DNA from: Streptosporangiaceae bacterium
Lineage (GTDB): Bacteria; Actinomycetota; Actinomycetes; Streptosporangiales; Streptosporangiaceae
DNA: 64,000 bases
NCBI GenBank assembly: GCA_025964695.1
Contig: JAOPYK010000263.1
Location: 1-64,000 of the forward strand
Direction of reading: 5' to 3'
Program-made: the position numbers and the translations under genes
Shown here: positions 43,149 to 53,011 of the stretch, one piece after another
How the letters are laid out: every line of letters begins with the position of its first letter
Position numbering within the stretch: the first letter of the stretch is position 1
The notes under the pieces: model-generated
Databases searched by the model: none
Seen by the model: only the letters and a program-made list of their open reading frames with translations
Told to the model about the DNA's origin: nothing

Positions 43149-44672
43149 GTGAGTGAACCCGCTCCCTCGGCCCCGCCGACACTGGCGCTGGTCAACGTGA
43201 GTAAGTCATTCGGAGCCGTCCAGGCACTCCAGGGCGTCAATCTTGAACTGCGTGCGGGCCAGGTGCACGCGCTGGCCGGGGAGAACGGCGCCGGAAAGTC
43301 CACCGTCGTAAAAACGTTCGCAGGTGTGCATCGCCCGGACTCGGGCGAGATCCTGCTGGACGGCAGGCCGGTGACGTTCTCTGGGCCCGGCGACGCGCAG
43401 CACGCCGGGGTCGCGGTGATCTACCAGGAGCCCACCCTGTTCCCCGACTTGTCGGTGGCGGAGAACATCTTCATGGGCCGCCAGCCGCGCGCCCGCTTCG
43501 GCCGCATCGACCGGCGCGCGATGCACGCCGCGACCGCCGAGCTGTTCGGCAGGCTCGGGGTGTCCCTCGACCCCCAGCAGCCGGCCCGCGGACTCTCCAT
43601 CGCCGACCAGCAGGTCGTCGAGATCGCCAAGGCCATCTCCCGTGACGCCCGCGTGCTCATCATGGACGAGCCGACCGCCGCGCTGACCGGCCAGGAGGTC
43701 GCCCGGCTGTTCTCGGTGGTCCGGACCCTGCAGGAGCACGACTGCGCGATCCTGTTCATCTCCCACCGGCTGGAGGAGATCTTCACGATCTGCCAGCAGG
43801 TGACGACGCTCCGGGACGGCAAGTGGATCGCCAGCGAGCCCGTCGCCGGCCTGACCGCCGACGACCTGGTGCAGCGCATGGTCGGGCGGGAGCTCGGCGC
43901 CTTGTACCCCAAACAGGACGTCGCGCCCGGCAAGGTCGCGCTCAAGGTGTCCCGGCTGACCCGCGAGGGCGTCTTCACCGACGTGTCCTTCGAGGTGCGC
44001 CGCGGTGAGATCGTCGCGCTGGCCGGCCTGGTCGGGGCGGGACGCAGCGAGGTGGCGCGGGCGGTCTTCGGGGTGGACCGCTGGGACGCGGGCCAGGTAG
44101 AGGTGGCCGGACGGCGGCTGCCGCCCGCCAGCCCCACCGCGGCCATGGCGGCCGGGCTGGCGCTGGTCCCGGAGGACCGCCGCCAGCAGGGACTGGTCAT
44201 GGACGGCTCCATCGAGCGCAACATCGGGCTCACCCAGCTGCGCTCGCTCCGCCGCGGCCCGCTGATCTCCCGGAAGGCCGAACGCGACCGGGCCCGGGAC
44301 TGGGCCCTCCGGCTCCAGCTCAAGTACGGCCGGCTGTCGGACGGGGTCGGCGTGCTGTCCGGAGGCAACCAGCAGAAGGTCGTGCTCGCCAAGTGGCTCG
44401 CCACCGAACCCTCGGTGCTGATCGTCGACGAGCCGACCCGCGGCATCGACGTCGGCACCAAGGCCGAGGTGCACCGGCTGCTGTCGGAGCTCGCCGCCCA
44501 GGACCTGGCCGTCTTGATGATCTCCTCGGACCTTCCCGAGGTGCTGGGCATGGCCGACCGGGTGCTCGTCATGTACGAGGGACGCCTGGTGGCCGAGATC
44601 CCGCGCGACAAGGCCACCGAGGAGACCGTCATGGCGGCCGCGACCGGCAGCAGCGGAAAGGCGGCGGCGTGA
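43149..44672 (+). CDS. Sugar ABC transporter ATPase (rhamnose importer, two ABC domains)
   Basis: The 507-residue protein is an RbsA/RhaT-type double ATPase. The first cassette has Walker [10 protein letters not shown] (44-52), the signature [15 protein letters not shown] and Walker [12 protein letters not shown]. The second has a degenerate Walker A (GLVGAGRSE), [15 protein letters not shown] and [11 protein letters not shown]. It energises import by the two permeases and the binding protein downstream. GTG 43149 has GAGGAGG. Rhamnose is inferred from rhaM/rhaI in the same operon. Confidence 0.92.
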   Translation: MSEPAPSAPPTLALVNVSKSFGAVQALQGVNLELRAGQVHALAGENGAGKSTVVKTFAGVHRPDSGEILLDGRPVTFSGPGDAQHAGVAVIYQEPTLFPDLSVAENIFMGRQPRARFGRIDRRAMHAATAELFGRLGVSLDPQQPARGLSIADQQVVEIAKAISRDARVLIMDEPTAALTGQEVARLFSVVRTLQEHDCAILFISHRLEEIFTICQQVTTLRDGKWIASEPVAGLTADDLVQRMVGRELGALYPKQDVAPGKVALKVSRLTREGVFTDVSFEVRRGEIVALAGLVGAGRSEVARAVFGVDRWDAGQVEVAGRRLPPASPTAAMAAGLALVPEDRRQQGLVMDGSIERNIGLTQLRSLRRGPLISRKAERDRARDWALRLQLKYGRLSDGVGVLSGGNQQKVVLAKWLATEPSVLIVDEPTRGIDVGTKAEVHRLLSELAAQDLAVLMISSDLPEVLGMADRVLVMYEGRLVAEIPRDKATEETVMAAATGSSGKAAA

Positions 44673-45718
44673 CCACGGCGGTGAAGGCCCCGGTGCCGAC
44701 CGCGCCGGGCGGACGTTCCCGCGGGAGCGGTCTGGTCGACCTGGTGCTGCGGGCCCGGGAGCTGAGCATCCTGGCCGCGTTGATCGTCCTGGTGGCGGCG
44801 ACCACGATCGCCAATCCGAGGTTCCTGTCCAGCCAGGGCGTCAAGGACATCTTCCTGAACGCCTCGATCCTGGCGCTGCTGGCGGTCGGGCAGACCATGG
44901 TGGTGATCACCCGCAACATCGACCTGTCCGTCGGATCGGTGGTCGGCCTGGTCGCTTTCGCCGCCGGCAAGTTCGTCCTCGGCCACTCCGACCGCAACCT
45001 GGTCCTGGTGATCATCGTCGGGATGGCGATCGGCGCGGGGTGCGGGGTGGTCAACGGGCTGCTGGTCAGCTTCTTCCGGGTACCCGCGCTGGTGGTCACC
45101 CTCGGCACGCTGTACGTCATCCAGGGCCTCGACTACTACTGGGCGCACGGCCAGCAGATCAACGCCGCCGACGTCCCCGCCGCACTGCTCGACCTGGGCA
45201 ACGGCAGCGTCCTGGGCGTCCCGTATCTGCCGCTCATCTCGGTGGGCGTCATGCTGCTGGTCGGCTACTACCTGCGCTCCTACCCATCCGGCCGGGAGTT
45301 CTACGCGATCGGGTCGAGCCCGGACGCCGCCCGCCTGGCGGGAGTGCCCCTCCGCAAGCGGGTGCTGACGGCGTACGTCTGCAGCGGCCTGCTGGCGGGC
45401 CTGGCCGGTGTGCTCTGGCTCGCCAGATTCGGCACGGTCGTCGCCGACGCGGCGCACGGCTGGGAGCTGAAGGTGGTCAGCGCCGTCGTCGTCGGTGGCG
45501 TCGCCATCGTCGGCGGGATCGGGACGGTGTACGGCGCCGCGCTCGGCGCCCTGCTGCTCACCACCATCGGCAGCGTCCTGGTCGTGGTGAAGGTCAACTC
45601 GTTCTGGCAGGACGCGATCGCCGGGTTGCTGCTGCTTCTGGCGATCAGCGTGGACCGCGTGCTCGGCATCCGCGTGACCCGCGCGCTGCGAAGGAGGAAC
45701 GCCCGTCATGGCGCCTGA
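44669..45718 (+). CDS. Sugar ABC transporter permease 1
   Basis: The 349-residue RbsC/RhaP-type permease has 8-10 membrane segments with the conserved [35 protein letters not shown] and the EAA-like loop [20 protein letters not shown] 44669 overlaps the ATPase gene stop by 4 bp. It forms the membrane channel together with the next permease. Confidence 0.92.
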   Translation: MTTAVKAPVPTAPGGRSRGSGLVDLVLRARELSILAALIVLVAATTIANPRFLSSQGVKDIFLNASILALLAVGQTMVVITRNIDLSVGSVVGLVAFAAGKFVLGHSDRNLVLVIIVGMAIGAGCGVVNGLLVSFFRVPALVVTLGTLYVIQGLDYYWAHGQQINAADVPAALLDLGNGSVLGVPYLPLISVGVMLLVGYYLRSYPSGREFYAIGSSPDAARLAGVPLRKRVLTAYVCSGLLAGLAGVLWLARFGTVVADAAHGWELKVVSAVVVGGVAIVGGIGTVYGAALGALLLTTIGSVLVVVKVNSFWQDAIAGLLLLLAISVDRVLGIRVTRALRRRNARHGA

Positions 45719-46742
45719 GTCCGTCACCCGTATCCGTCTCTCGGGCCGGTTCCTCCGCTGGGACGTCATCGTCACGGCCCTGCTCATCGTGGTGTTCCTC
45801 GGCGGCGCGTCCGGCACGTCGGACTTCGCCACCGGCGGCAACCTCTCCTTCGCACTCGGCGACCTCAGCGAGATCGCGCTGATCGCGCTGCCGATGACCC
45901 TGCTCGTGGTGGCCGGCGAGGTCGATCTGTCGGTCGCCTCGGTGCTGGGACTGTGCAGCGCCCTGTTCGGGGCGCTGTGGGACGCGGGCTGGCCGATCGA
46001 GACGATCTTCCCGCTGCTCCTGGTGATCGGTGCCGTCGCGGGGCTGGTCAACGGCCTGCTCGTGACCCGGCTGGGACTGCCGTCGCTGGCGGTGACGATC
46101 GGCACCCTGACGCTCTACCGGGGCCTGGCCTACGTGGTCCTGGGCAGCAAGGCGGTCGCCGAGTTCCCGCAGCAGTACACCGACCTGGCCACCAAGACCG
46201 TCCCGGGCACGCCGATCCCCTACCCGTTCGCGCTGTTCCTGCTGCTCGCCATCGTCACCGCGACGGTGCTGCACGCCACCGGCCTCGGCCGGGCGCTGTT
46301 CGCGACCGGCGCCCAGGAGGAGACGGCGTTCTTCGCCGGGATCCGGGTCAAGCGCATCAAGCTGCTGCTGTTCGTCGTCTCCGGCGTGGTCGCGGCCTTC
46401 GCCGGCGCGGTCTTCACTTTGCGCTACGGCAGTGCCCGGGCCGACAACGGGATCGGCATCGAGCTCGCCGTCATCGCCGCCGTGCTGCTGGGCGGCGTCG
46501 ACTTCGACGGTGGCAAGGGGACCCTCGGCGGGGTCGTCGCCGGAGTGCTGCTGATCGGCCTGCTCCGCAACCTGCTGATGCTCCACGACGTGGCGACCGA
46601 GATCCAGTCGATCGTCACGGGCCTGCTCCTCATCATCTCCGTCCTCACGCCGCGGATCGCCGCACAGGTGCGTGAGGCATGGCGGCTCCGGCGCGTGACC
46701 CGCGCCGGGCCTCCAACGTCCACGGCGGTGCCGTCCCCATGA
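45708..46742 (+). CDS. Sugar ABC transporter permease 2
   Basis: The 344-residue RhaQ-type permease has the same family pattern (EVDLSVASVLGLCSALFG, VNGLLVTRLGLPSLAVTIGTL and GAQEETAFFAGIRVKRIK). The start ATG lies inside the end of permease 1 (11-bp overlap) with AAGGAGG upstream. The two permeases plus the double ATPase and lipoprotein make a complete importer. Confidence 0.92.
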   Translation: MAPESVTRIRLSGRFLRWDVIVTALLIVVFLGGASGTSDFATGGNLSFALGDLSEIALIALPMTLLVVAGEVDLSVASVLGLCSALFGALWDAGWPIETIFPLLLVIGAVAGLVNGLLVTRLGLPSLAVTIGTLTLYRGLAYVVLGSKAVAEFPQQYTDLATKTVPGTPIPYPFALFLLLAIVTATVLHATGLGRALFATGAQEETAFFAGIRVKRIKLLLFVVSGVVAAFAGAVFTLRYGSARADNGIGIELAVIAAVLLGGVDFDGGKGTLGGVVAGVLLIGLLRNLLMLHDVATEIQSIVTGLLLIISVLTPRIAAQVREAWRLRRVTRAGPPTSTAVPSP

Positions 46743-46800
46743 CCGGCCGGCCCCGCTGCTTCACCCCACCCCTCGTACACCTGTGAAAGGCAACTCGACG

Positions 46801-47889
46801 ATGACCCTCCGTTCTGTCATGGCCCCACGTGGCCTGGCCTCCGTGGCGATCGCCGCGGTGCTGGCCGTCGGCGTCTCCGCGTGCGGCGGCACCACCAAGT
46901 CGTCCACCAAGACCGACAGCAAGGCCACCGCGGCGGGAAAGGCCTCGGCCGACCCGAACGCGCCGCTCAAGAAGGGCCTGAAGGTCGCCTTCCTGCCCAA
47001 GCAGGTGAACAACCCGTACGAGACGATCGTCGACAACGGCGGCATCGGCGCGGCCAAGGAGTACGGCGGCACCGCCAAGGAGGTCGGGCCCTCCGACGCC
47101 TCCGCCTCTTCGCAGATCTCCTACATCAACACGCTCATCCAGCAGCAGCAGGACGCGATCCTCATCGCGGCCAACGACCCCAACGCGGTCTGCGGCCCGC
47201 TGAAGCAGGCGATGGCGAAGAACATCAAGGTCGTCGCCTACGACTCGGACGCCTCCAAGGACTGCCGCAACCTGTTCATCAACCAGGCCAGCTCCGAGGC
47301 CATCGGCCGCAGCGAGGTCGCCCTGCTGTCCAAGCAGATCGGCGGCAAGGGCAAGATCGCGATCCTGTCCGCCACCGCCAACGCGACGAACCAGAACACC
47401 TGGATCGACTTCATGAAGGACGAGCTGAAGAAGCCGGAGTACTCCGGCCTCCAGCTGGTCAAGGTCGCCTACGGTGACGACGACGACCAGAAGTCCTTCC
47501 AGCAGACCCAGGGACTGCTGCAGGCCTACCCGGACCTGAAGGGCATCATCGCGCCGACCACGGTCGGCATCGCGGCGGCGGCGCGCTACGTCTCCGGCTC
47601 GCAGTACAAGGGCAAGGTCGCCGTGAGCGGTCTCGGCACCCCCAACCAGATGCGCAAGTTCGTCAAGGACGGCACCGTCCAGGGCTTCGAGCTCTGGGAC
47701 CCGGCCAACCTCGGCTACCTCGCCTCGTACGCGGCGGCGGCGCTGGCCTCCGGCCAGATCACCGGTGCCGAGGGCGAGACCTTCAAGGCCGGCAAGCTCG
47801 GCCAGAAGACCATCGGCAAGAACGGTGAGGTCATCCTCGGCCCGCCGACCGTCTTCACCAAGGCCAACATCGACCAGTACAACTTCTGA
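46801..47889 (+). CDS. Rhamnose-binding lipoprotein (RhaS-type)
   Basis: The 362-residue protein has a lipoprotein signal peptide ending VSAC with Cys28 as lipid anchor, a Thr/Lys/Ser-rich linker and a periplasmic-binding fold (KVAFLPKQVNNPYE, then AVSGLGTPNQMRKFV). It captures the sugar outside the membrane and delivers it to the permeases. ATG 46801 is chosen over GTG 46783. A hairpin follows the stop, which may help keep its mRNA level above that of downstream genes. Confidence 0.9.
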   Translation: MTLRSVMAPRGLASVAIAAVLAVGVSACGGTTKSSTKTDSKATAAGKASADPNAPLKKGLKVAFLPKQVNNPYETIVDNGGIGAAKEYGGTAKEVGPSDASASSQISYINTLIQQQQDAILIAANDPNAVCGPLKQAMAKNIKVVAYDSDASKDCRNLFINQASSEAIGRSEVALLSKQIGGKGKIAILSATANATNQNTWIDFMKDELKKPEYSGLQLVKVAYGDDDDQKSFQQTQGLLQAYPDLKGIIAPTTVGIAAAARYVSGSQYKGKVAVSGLGTPNQMRKFVKDGTVQGFELWDPANLGYLASYAAAALASGQITGAEGETFKAGKLGQKTIGKNGEVILGPPTVFTKANIDQYNF

Positions 47890-47900
47890 CCCCTCTCCTG

Positions 47901-47942
47901 CCGTGATCATGCGATCGGTCACGTGATCACGGCGGGCCCGGG
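47901..47942 (+). other. Intercistronic hairpin after the binding-protein gene
   Basis: CCGTGATCA (47901-47909) and TGATCACGG (47934-47942) form a 9-bp perfect stem with a 24-nt loop between the binding-protein gene and rhaM. Such stems often stabilise the upstream mRNA or attenuate downstream expression. No T tract is present. Confidence 0.5.
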
Positions 47943-47961
47943 GGTGGTCGGGAGGGCCACC

Positions 47962-48279
47962 ATGAAGAGGGTCTGCTTCCTGCTGAAGGTGCGGCAGGAC
48001 CGGCTGGCGGAATACCGCGCGCGGCACGAGGCCGTCTGGCCGGACATGCTCGCCGCGCTGCGTGACACGGGCTGGCACAACTACTCGCTCTTCCTCCGTG
48101 ACGACGGGCTGCTCGTCGGCTACCTGGAGACCGCCGACTTCGACGCGGCGCTGGAAGGCATGGCCCATACGGATGTGAACGCGCGCTGGCAGAGCGAGAT
48201 GGCGCCGTTCTTCGAAGACCTGGAAGGCCACCCGGACCAGGGGATGACCCCCCTCGCCGAGGTCTTCCACCTCGATTGA
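47962..48279 (+). CDS. rhaM: L-rhamnose mutarotase
   Basis: The 105-residue ferredoxin-like-fold protein opens MKRVCFLLKV and has RARHEAVWPDML with His22, the position of the catalytic histidine in E. coli RhaM, and the later W-x-N-Y-S and FHLD segments. It interconverts the alpha and beta anomers of L-rhamnose so that the isomerase has its substrate. ATG 47962 has GGGAGGG. It is the first enzyme gene after the importer. Confidence 0.93.
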   Translation: MKRVCFLLKVRQDRLAEYRARHEAVWPDMLAALRDTGWHNYSLFLRDDGLLVGYLETADFDAALEGMAHTDVNARWQSEMAPFFEDLEGHPDQGMTPLAEVFHLD

Positions 48280-48291
48280 GATGAGTGAGAC

Positions 48292-49458
48292 ATGACGGAC
48301 AGAGCGCAGCTCAAGGCGGCGCTGCGGAACCAGCGGATCGAGACGCCCTCCTGGGCGTACGGCAACTCCGGCACGCGCTTCAAGGTGTTCGCGCAGGAAG
48401 GGGTGCCGCGCACCCCGCAGGAGAAGCTGGACGACGCAGGCCAGGTGCACCGGTTCACCGGGGTGGCGCCCAGCGTGGCGCTGCACATCCCGTGGGACAA
48501 GGTGGACGACTACGCGGTCCTGGCGGCCCACGCGGCCGACGCCGGAGTACGGATCGGAGCGATCAACTCCAACGTCTTCCAGGACGACGACTACATGCTC
48601 GGCAGCGTCACCAACCCGGACCCGGCCGTGCGCCGCAAGGCCCTGGATCACCTGCTCGCGTGCGTGGACGTCATGGACGCCACCGGGTCGCGGGACCTGA
48701 AGCTGTGGTTCTCCGACGGCACCAACTACCCGGGCCAGGACGACATCCGGGCCCGGCAGGACCGGCTCGCGTCGGCGTTGCAGGCGGTGTACGAACGGCT
48801 CGGCGACGACCAGCGGTTCCTGCTGGAGTACAAGCTGTTCGAGCCGGCCTTCTACACGATGGACGTGCCGGACTGGGGAACCGCATACGCGCACTGCCTC
48901 AAGCTCGGCCCCAAGGCGCAGGTCGTGGTGGACACCGGGCACCACGCGCCGGGCACCAACATCGAGTTCATCGTCGCCCTGCTGCTGCGTGAGGGGAAGC
49001 TCGGCGGCTTCGATTTCAACTCCCGCTTCTACGCCGACGACGACCTGATGGTGGGCGCGGCCGACCCGTTCCAGCTGTTCCGGATCATGCACGAGGTGGT
49101 CCAGGGCGGCGGCCTGGAGGACGCGACCGGGGTCGCGTTCATGCTGGACCAGTGCCACAACATCGAGCCGAAGATCCCGGGGCAGATCCGCTCGGTGATG
49201 AACGTGCAGGAGGCGACGGCCAAGGCACTGCTGGTGGACGCCGGCGCGCTTGCCGGGGCGCAGCAGGCCGGTGACGTGCTGGGCGCCAACGCCGTGCTCA
49301 TGGACGCCTACAACACCGACGTACGGCCACTGCTCGCCGAACTCCGCGAGGAGCAGGGGCTGGACCCGGACCCGATCGCCGCCTATCACCGGTCGGGGTA
49401 CTTCGAGAAGATCCGTGAAGCGCGTCAGGGCGGCCAGGCCGCCGGCTGGGGGGCCTGA
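48292..49458 (+). CDS. rhaI: L-rhamnose isomerase (RhaI type)
   Basis: The 388-residue TIM-barrel isomerase resembles the Pseudomonas stutzeri RhaI type rather than E. coli RhaA. Visible features are VALHIPWDKVDDY, LKLWFSDGTNYPGQDD, the metal-binding VVVDTGHHAPGTN and GFDFNSRFYADDDLMVG. It converts L-rhamnose to L-rhamnulose with Mn2+ or similar. It starts 12 bp after rhaM, and its stop shares a base with the aldolase gene start (TGATG). Confidence 0.93.
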   Translation: MTDRAQLKAALRNQRIETPSWAYGNSGTRFKVFAQEGVPRTPQEKLDDAGQVHRFTGVAPSVALHIPWDKVDDYAVLAAHAADAGVRIGAINSNVFQDDDYMLGSVTNPDPAVRRKALDHLLACVDVMDATGSRDLKLWFSDGTNYPGQDDIRARQDRLASALQAVYERLGDDQRFLLEYKLFEPAFYTMDVPDWGTAYAHCLKLGPKAQVVVDTGHHAPGTNIEFIVALLLREGKLGGFDFNSRFYADDDLMVGAADPFQLFRIMHEVVQGGGLEDATGVAFMLDQCHNIEPKIPGQIRSVMNVQEATAKALLVDAGALAGAQQAGDVLGANAVLMDAYNTDVRPLLAELREEQGLDPDPIAAYHRSGYFEKIREARQGGQAAGWGA

Positions 49459-51500
49459 TGAACGCCGAAGTCGCCAGGCTGCTGGAACGGTCCCACACCC
49501 TTGGGTCGGATCCGCGCAACACCAACTACGCCGGCGGGAACGCCTCGGCCAAGGGGTCGGAGACCGACCCGGTGACCGGCGAGCCGGTCGGGCTGATGTG
49601 GGTGAAGGGCTCGGGAGGGGACCTGGGCACTCTCACCGAGGCGGGGCTCGCCGTCCTGCGCCTCGACCGGCTCCGCGCCCTCACCGGGGTCTACCCCGGG
49701 GTGGAGCGCGAGGACGAGATGGTCGCCGCGTTCGACCACTGCGCCTTCGGCAAGGGAGGCGCGGCGCCGTCGATCGACACCGCCATGCACGGGCTCGTGG
49801 AGGCCGCCCACGTCGACCATCTGCACCCCGACTCCGGCATCGCGATCGCCACCGCCGCCGACGGCGAGGAGCTCACCCGTCAGATCTTCGGTGACCGGGT
49901 GGCGTGGGTCCCCTGGCGGCGGCCCGGCTTCCAGCTCGGCATGGACATCGCTGCCATCGCCTCCCAGAACCCCCAGGCCATCGGGGTGATACTGGGCGGG
50001 CACGGGATCACCGCCTGGGGCGAGACCAGCGAGGAGTGCCAGGCCAACGCGCTGGACATCATCGCCACGGCCGAGCGCCATCTGGCCGAGCACGGCCGAC
50101 CGGACCCGTTCGGGGCCGTCGTCGACGACACGCTGCCGGAGGCCGAGCGCCGCGCCCGGGCCTCCGCGCTGTTCCCGCTGATCCGCGGGCTGGCCTCCAC
50201 CGACCACCCGCAGGTGGGCCACTATACCGACACCCCCGAGGTCCTGGACTTCCTGGCCCGAGCCGAGCACCCCCGGCTCGCCGCCCTCGGCACCTCCTGC
50301 CCGGACCACTTCCTGCGGACCAAGGTGGCGCCGCTGGTCGTCGACCTGCCGGCGACCGCGCCCCTGGACGAGACCGTCGCCCGGCTCGCGGAGCTGCACG
50401 CCGAATACCGCGACGCCTACCGGTCCTACTACGAGCGGCACGCCGGCCCCGACTCCCCGCCGATGCGCGGCGCCGACCCCGCGATCGTGCTGGTGCCCGG
50501 CGTAGGGATGTTCAGCTTCGGCGCGAACAAGCAGACCGCCCGGGTGGCGGGCGAGTTCTACGTCAATGCGATCAACGTGATGCGGGGCGCGGAGGCGATC
50601 TCCGCCTACGCGCCCATCCCCGAGTCGGAGAAGTTCCGCATCGAGTACTGGACGCTGGAGGAGGCCAAGCTCCGGCGCATGCCCAGGCCCAAGCCGCTGG
50701 CCGCCCGGGTCGCCCTGGTGACCGGCGGCGGTTCGGGCATCGGAGCCGCCACCGCCCGCCGCCTGGCCGCCGAAGGCGCCTGCGTGGTCGTCGCCGACCG
50801 GGACGTGGCGGCCGCCGAGAAGATCGCCGCCGAGCTCGGCGCCTCGGCACTGCGGTGCGAGGACGTCGCGGTCGCCGTCGCGGTCGACGTGACCTCCGAG
50901 GAGCAGATCGCCGCGGCCTTCCAGGCGGCGGTGCTCGCGTTCGGGGGAGTGGACCTGATCGTCAACAACGCCGGGCTGTCGATCTCCAAGCCGCTGGCCG
51001 AGACCACCGCCGCAGACTGGGATCTCCAGCACGACGTCATGGCCCGCGGCTCGTTCCTAGTCTCCCGTGAGGCCGCCAGGATCATGACCGAGCAGCGGAT
51101 GGGCGGCGACATCGTCTACATCTCGTCCAAGAACGCGGTCTTCGCCGGGCCCAACAACGTGGCCTACGGGGCCGCCAAGGCCGACCAGGCCCACCAGGTG
51201 CGGTTGCTCGCCGCCGAACTGGGCGAGCACGGCATCCGGGTCAACGGCATCAACCCCGACGGCGTCGTCCGTGGCTCGGGGATCTTCGCCGGCGGCTGGG
51301 GGGCCAAGCGGGCCGCCGTGTACGGGGTGCAGGAGGAGAAGCTCGGCGAGTTCTACGCCCAGCGCACCCTGCTCAAGCGGGAGGTGCTCCCCGAGCACGT
51401 CGCCGCCGCCGTCTTCGCCCTCACCGGCGGGGAGCTCACCCACACCACCGGCTTGCACATTCCTGTCGACGCGGGCGTCGCGGCCGCGTTCCTGCGCTGA
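49458..51500 (+). CDS. Bifunctional rhamnulose-1-phosphate aldolase / lactaldehyde dehydrogenase
   Basis: The 680-residue fusion has an N-terminal class-II aldolase (about 1-400; zinc motif HVDHLHPDS around 116-124, and GGHGITAWGE) and a C-terminal SDR (about 412-680; TGGGSGIG around 421 and Tyr/Lys in YGAAK near 570-574). The first half cleaves rhamnulose-1-phosphate to dihydroxyacetone phosphate and L-lactaldehyde; the second oxidises lactaldehyde to lactate with NAD. Lactate can then enter the LutABC system of the divergent operon. This RhaEW-type fusion is known from Bacillus and actinobacteria. Confidence 0.92.
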   Translation: MNAEVARLLERSHTLGSDPRNTNYAGGNASAKGSETDPVTGEPVGLMWVKGSGGDLGTLTEAGLAVLRLDRLRALTGVYPGVEREDEMVAAFDHCAFGKGGAAPSIDTAMHGLVEAAHVDHLHPDSGIAIATAADGEELTRQIFGDRVAWVPWRRPGFQLGMDIAAIASQNPQAIGVILGGHGITAWGETSEECQANALDIIATAERHLAEHGRPDPFGAVVDDTLPEAERRARASALFPLIRGLASTDHPQVGHYTDTPEVLDFLARAEHPRLAALGTSCPDHFLRTKVAPLVVDLPATAPLDETVARLAELHAEYRDAYRSYYERHAGPDSPPMRGADPAIVLVPGVGMFSFGANKQTARVAGEFYVNAINVMRGAEAISAYAPIPESEKFRIEYWTLEEAKLRRMPRPKPLAARVALVTGGGSGIGAATARRLAAEGACVVVADRDVAAAEKIAAELGASALRCEDVAVAVAVDVTSEEQIAAAFQAAVLAFGGVDLIVNNAGLSISKPLAETTAADWDLQHDVMARGSFLVSREAARIMTEQRMGGDIVYISSKNAVFAGPNNVAYGAAKADQAHQVRLLAAELGEHGIRVNGINPDGVVRGSGIFAGGWGAKRAAVYGVQEEKLGEFYAQRTLLKREVLPEHVAAAVFALTGGELTHTTGLHIPVDAGVAAAFLR

Positions 51501-51510
51501 GGAGGATTTC

Positions 51511-52938
51511 ATGACGGCCACCACAGAACGCGTCACCACCCCGCGCGTGCGGGTCGGGCTCGTCGCGGGAGGGCTGGGCGCGTACTGGCCCCAGTTCCCC
51601 GATCTGCTGCCGCAGCTCCAGCGCTCCGCGGAACGGGTGTCGGAGCGGATGCGCGACCTCGGGGCCGACGTCGTCGACGTCGGTTTCATCTCCGACGCGC
51701 AGGAGGGTGCCGCGGCCGCCGAGAAGCTGCGGACGGCCGGCTGCGACATCATCGTCGGTTTCCTCACCACCTACATGACCGCCACCATGCTGGTCCCCAT
51801 CGCCCAGCGCAGCGACGCGCCCGTGCTGCTGATCAACCTGCAGCCGACCGAGTCGATGGACCACGCCACCTTCGACACCGGTCAGTGGCTGGCCTACTGC
51901 GGGGCCTGCCCGTTGCCCGAGATGGCCAACACCTTCCGGCGCTGCGACATCCCGTTCCGGTCGGTCTCGGGCTATCTGGAGGACGAGCGGGCCTGGGCGA
52001 AGATCGGCCGCTGGGTCCGCGCCGCCGGGGTACGGGCCGCGCTCCGCCGGGGACGCCACGGCCTCCTCGGGCATCTGTATCCGGGCATGCTCGACGTCGC
52101 CACCGATCTCACCCTGATCTCGGCCAACTTCGGTGGTCACGTCGAGGTGCTGGAGTTCGACGACCTGCGCGTACGGGTCGAGAAGGTCACCGACGCCGAG
52201 ACCGAGGCCACCAAGCGGACCGCCCGTGACCTCTTCGAGCTGGCCGGCTCGGTGAACGACGACGATTTCACCTGGGCGGCACGCGTGTCGGTCGGGCTGG
52301 ACCGGCTGGTAGAGGACTTCGGGCTGCACAGCCTGGCCTACTACCACCGGGGCCTGGACGGCGAGATCCACGAACGGCTCGGCGCCGGCATGATCCTGGG
52401 TGCGTCGCTGCTCACCGCCCGCGGCGTTCCCGCCGCAGGGGAGTACGAGCTGCGTACCTCGCTCGCAATGCTGATCATGGACCGGCTGGGCGCGGGCGGA
52501 TCGTTCACCGAGCTGCAGGCACTCGACTTCCTGCGGGGGCATGTCGAGATGGGGCACGACGGGCCCGCCCACCTGGCCATCAGCGACGCCAAGCCGCTGC
52601 TACGCGGGCTCGGCGTCTACCACGGCAAGCGCGGCTACGGTGTCTCGGTGGAGTTCGACGTCAAGCACGGCCCGGTCACCGCATTCGGGCTCATCCAGCG
52701 GCGCGACGGGCGCTTCGCCTTCGCCGCCTCCGAGGGAGAGGTCGTCGGGGGGCCGCTGTTGCAGATCGGCAACACGACCTCACGGGTCGACTTCGGCTGC
52801 GACCCGGGCGAGTGGGTCGACACCTGGAGCGCCACCGGCATCTCGCACCACTGGGCGCTGGGGCTGGGCCACCGGATCGACGACCTGCGTGCCCTGGCCG
52901 ACCTCATGGAGGTCGACCTCATCGAAGTGGGCGGTTAG
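51511..52938 (+). CDS. L-fucose/L-arabinose isomerase-family protein
   Basis: The 475-residue protein has the ligand-binding N-half of the AraA/FucI superfamily (VGLVAGGLGAYWPQFPDLLPQ, then FLTTYMTATMLVPIAQ) and a C-half with HWALGLGHRIDDLRAL (His and Asp that may bind metal). In arabinose isomerases the metal ligands are Glu, Glu, His, His; candidates here include Glu in FLRGHVEMGHDGP, but I cannot confirm them all. GGAGGATTTC precedes ATG 51511. A second isomerase in a rhamnose operon is unexpected: it may serve a related deoxy sugar. Confidence 0.8.
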   Translation: MTATTERVTTPRVRVGLVAGGLGAYWPQFPDLLPQLQRSAERVSERMRDLGADVVDVGFISDAQEGAAAAEKLRTAGCDIIVGFLTTYMTATMLVPIAQRSDAPVLLINLQPTESMDHATFDTGQWLAYCGACPLPEMANTFRRCDIPFRSVSGYLEDERAWAKIGRWVRAAGVRAALRRGRHGLLGHLYPGMLDVATDLTLISANFGGHVEVLEFDDLRVRVEKVTDAETEATKRTARDLFELAGSVNDDDFTWAARVSVGLDRLVEDFGLHSLAYYHRGLDGEIHERLGAGMILGASLLTARGVPAAGEYELRTSLAMLIMDRLGAGGSFTELQALDFLRGHVEMGHDGPAHLAISDAKPLLRGLGVYHGKRGYGVSVEFDVKHGPVTAFGLIQRRDGRFAFAASEGEVVGGPLLQIGNTTSRVDFGCDPGEWVDTWSATGISHHWALGLGHRIDDLRALADLMEVDLIEVGG

Positions 52939-52975
52939 AAGTGGGCGGTCGGCGGTGGTGACGCCCCCCGCGGGC

Positions 52976-53004
52976 TTGACCGGAATCTTCCGTGGGTCCA
53001 ACAT
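52976..53004 (+). promoter_or_regulatory. Candidate promoter for the ROK gene
   Basis: TTGACC (52976-52981), a 17-nt spacer and CAACAT (52999-53004) end 7 nt before GTG 53012, consistent with a leaderless transcript independent of the rha operon. Confidence 0.45.
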
Positions 53005-53011
53005 CGTTGCT

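Noticed and set aside
43421-49389. Very long minus-strand frames (about 900 codons each) opposite the ABC importer and downstream genes
   Set aside because: They are mirror frames of real GC-rich genes: low complexity, rich in Arg, Gly and Ala, with no recognisable domain, while the plus strand has clear families.
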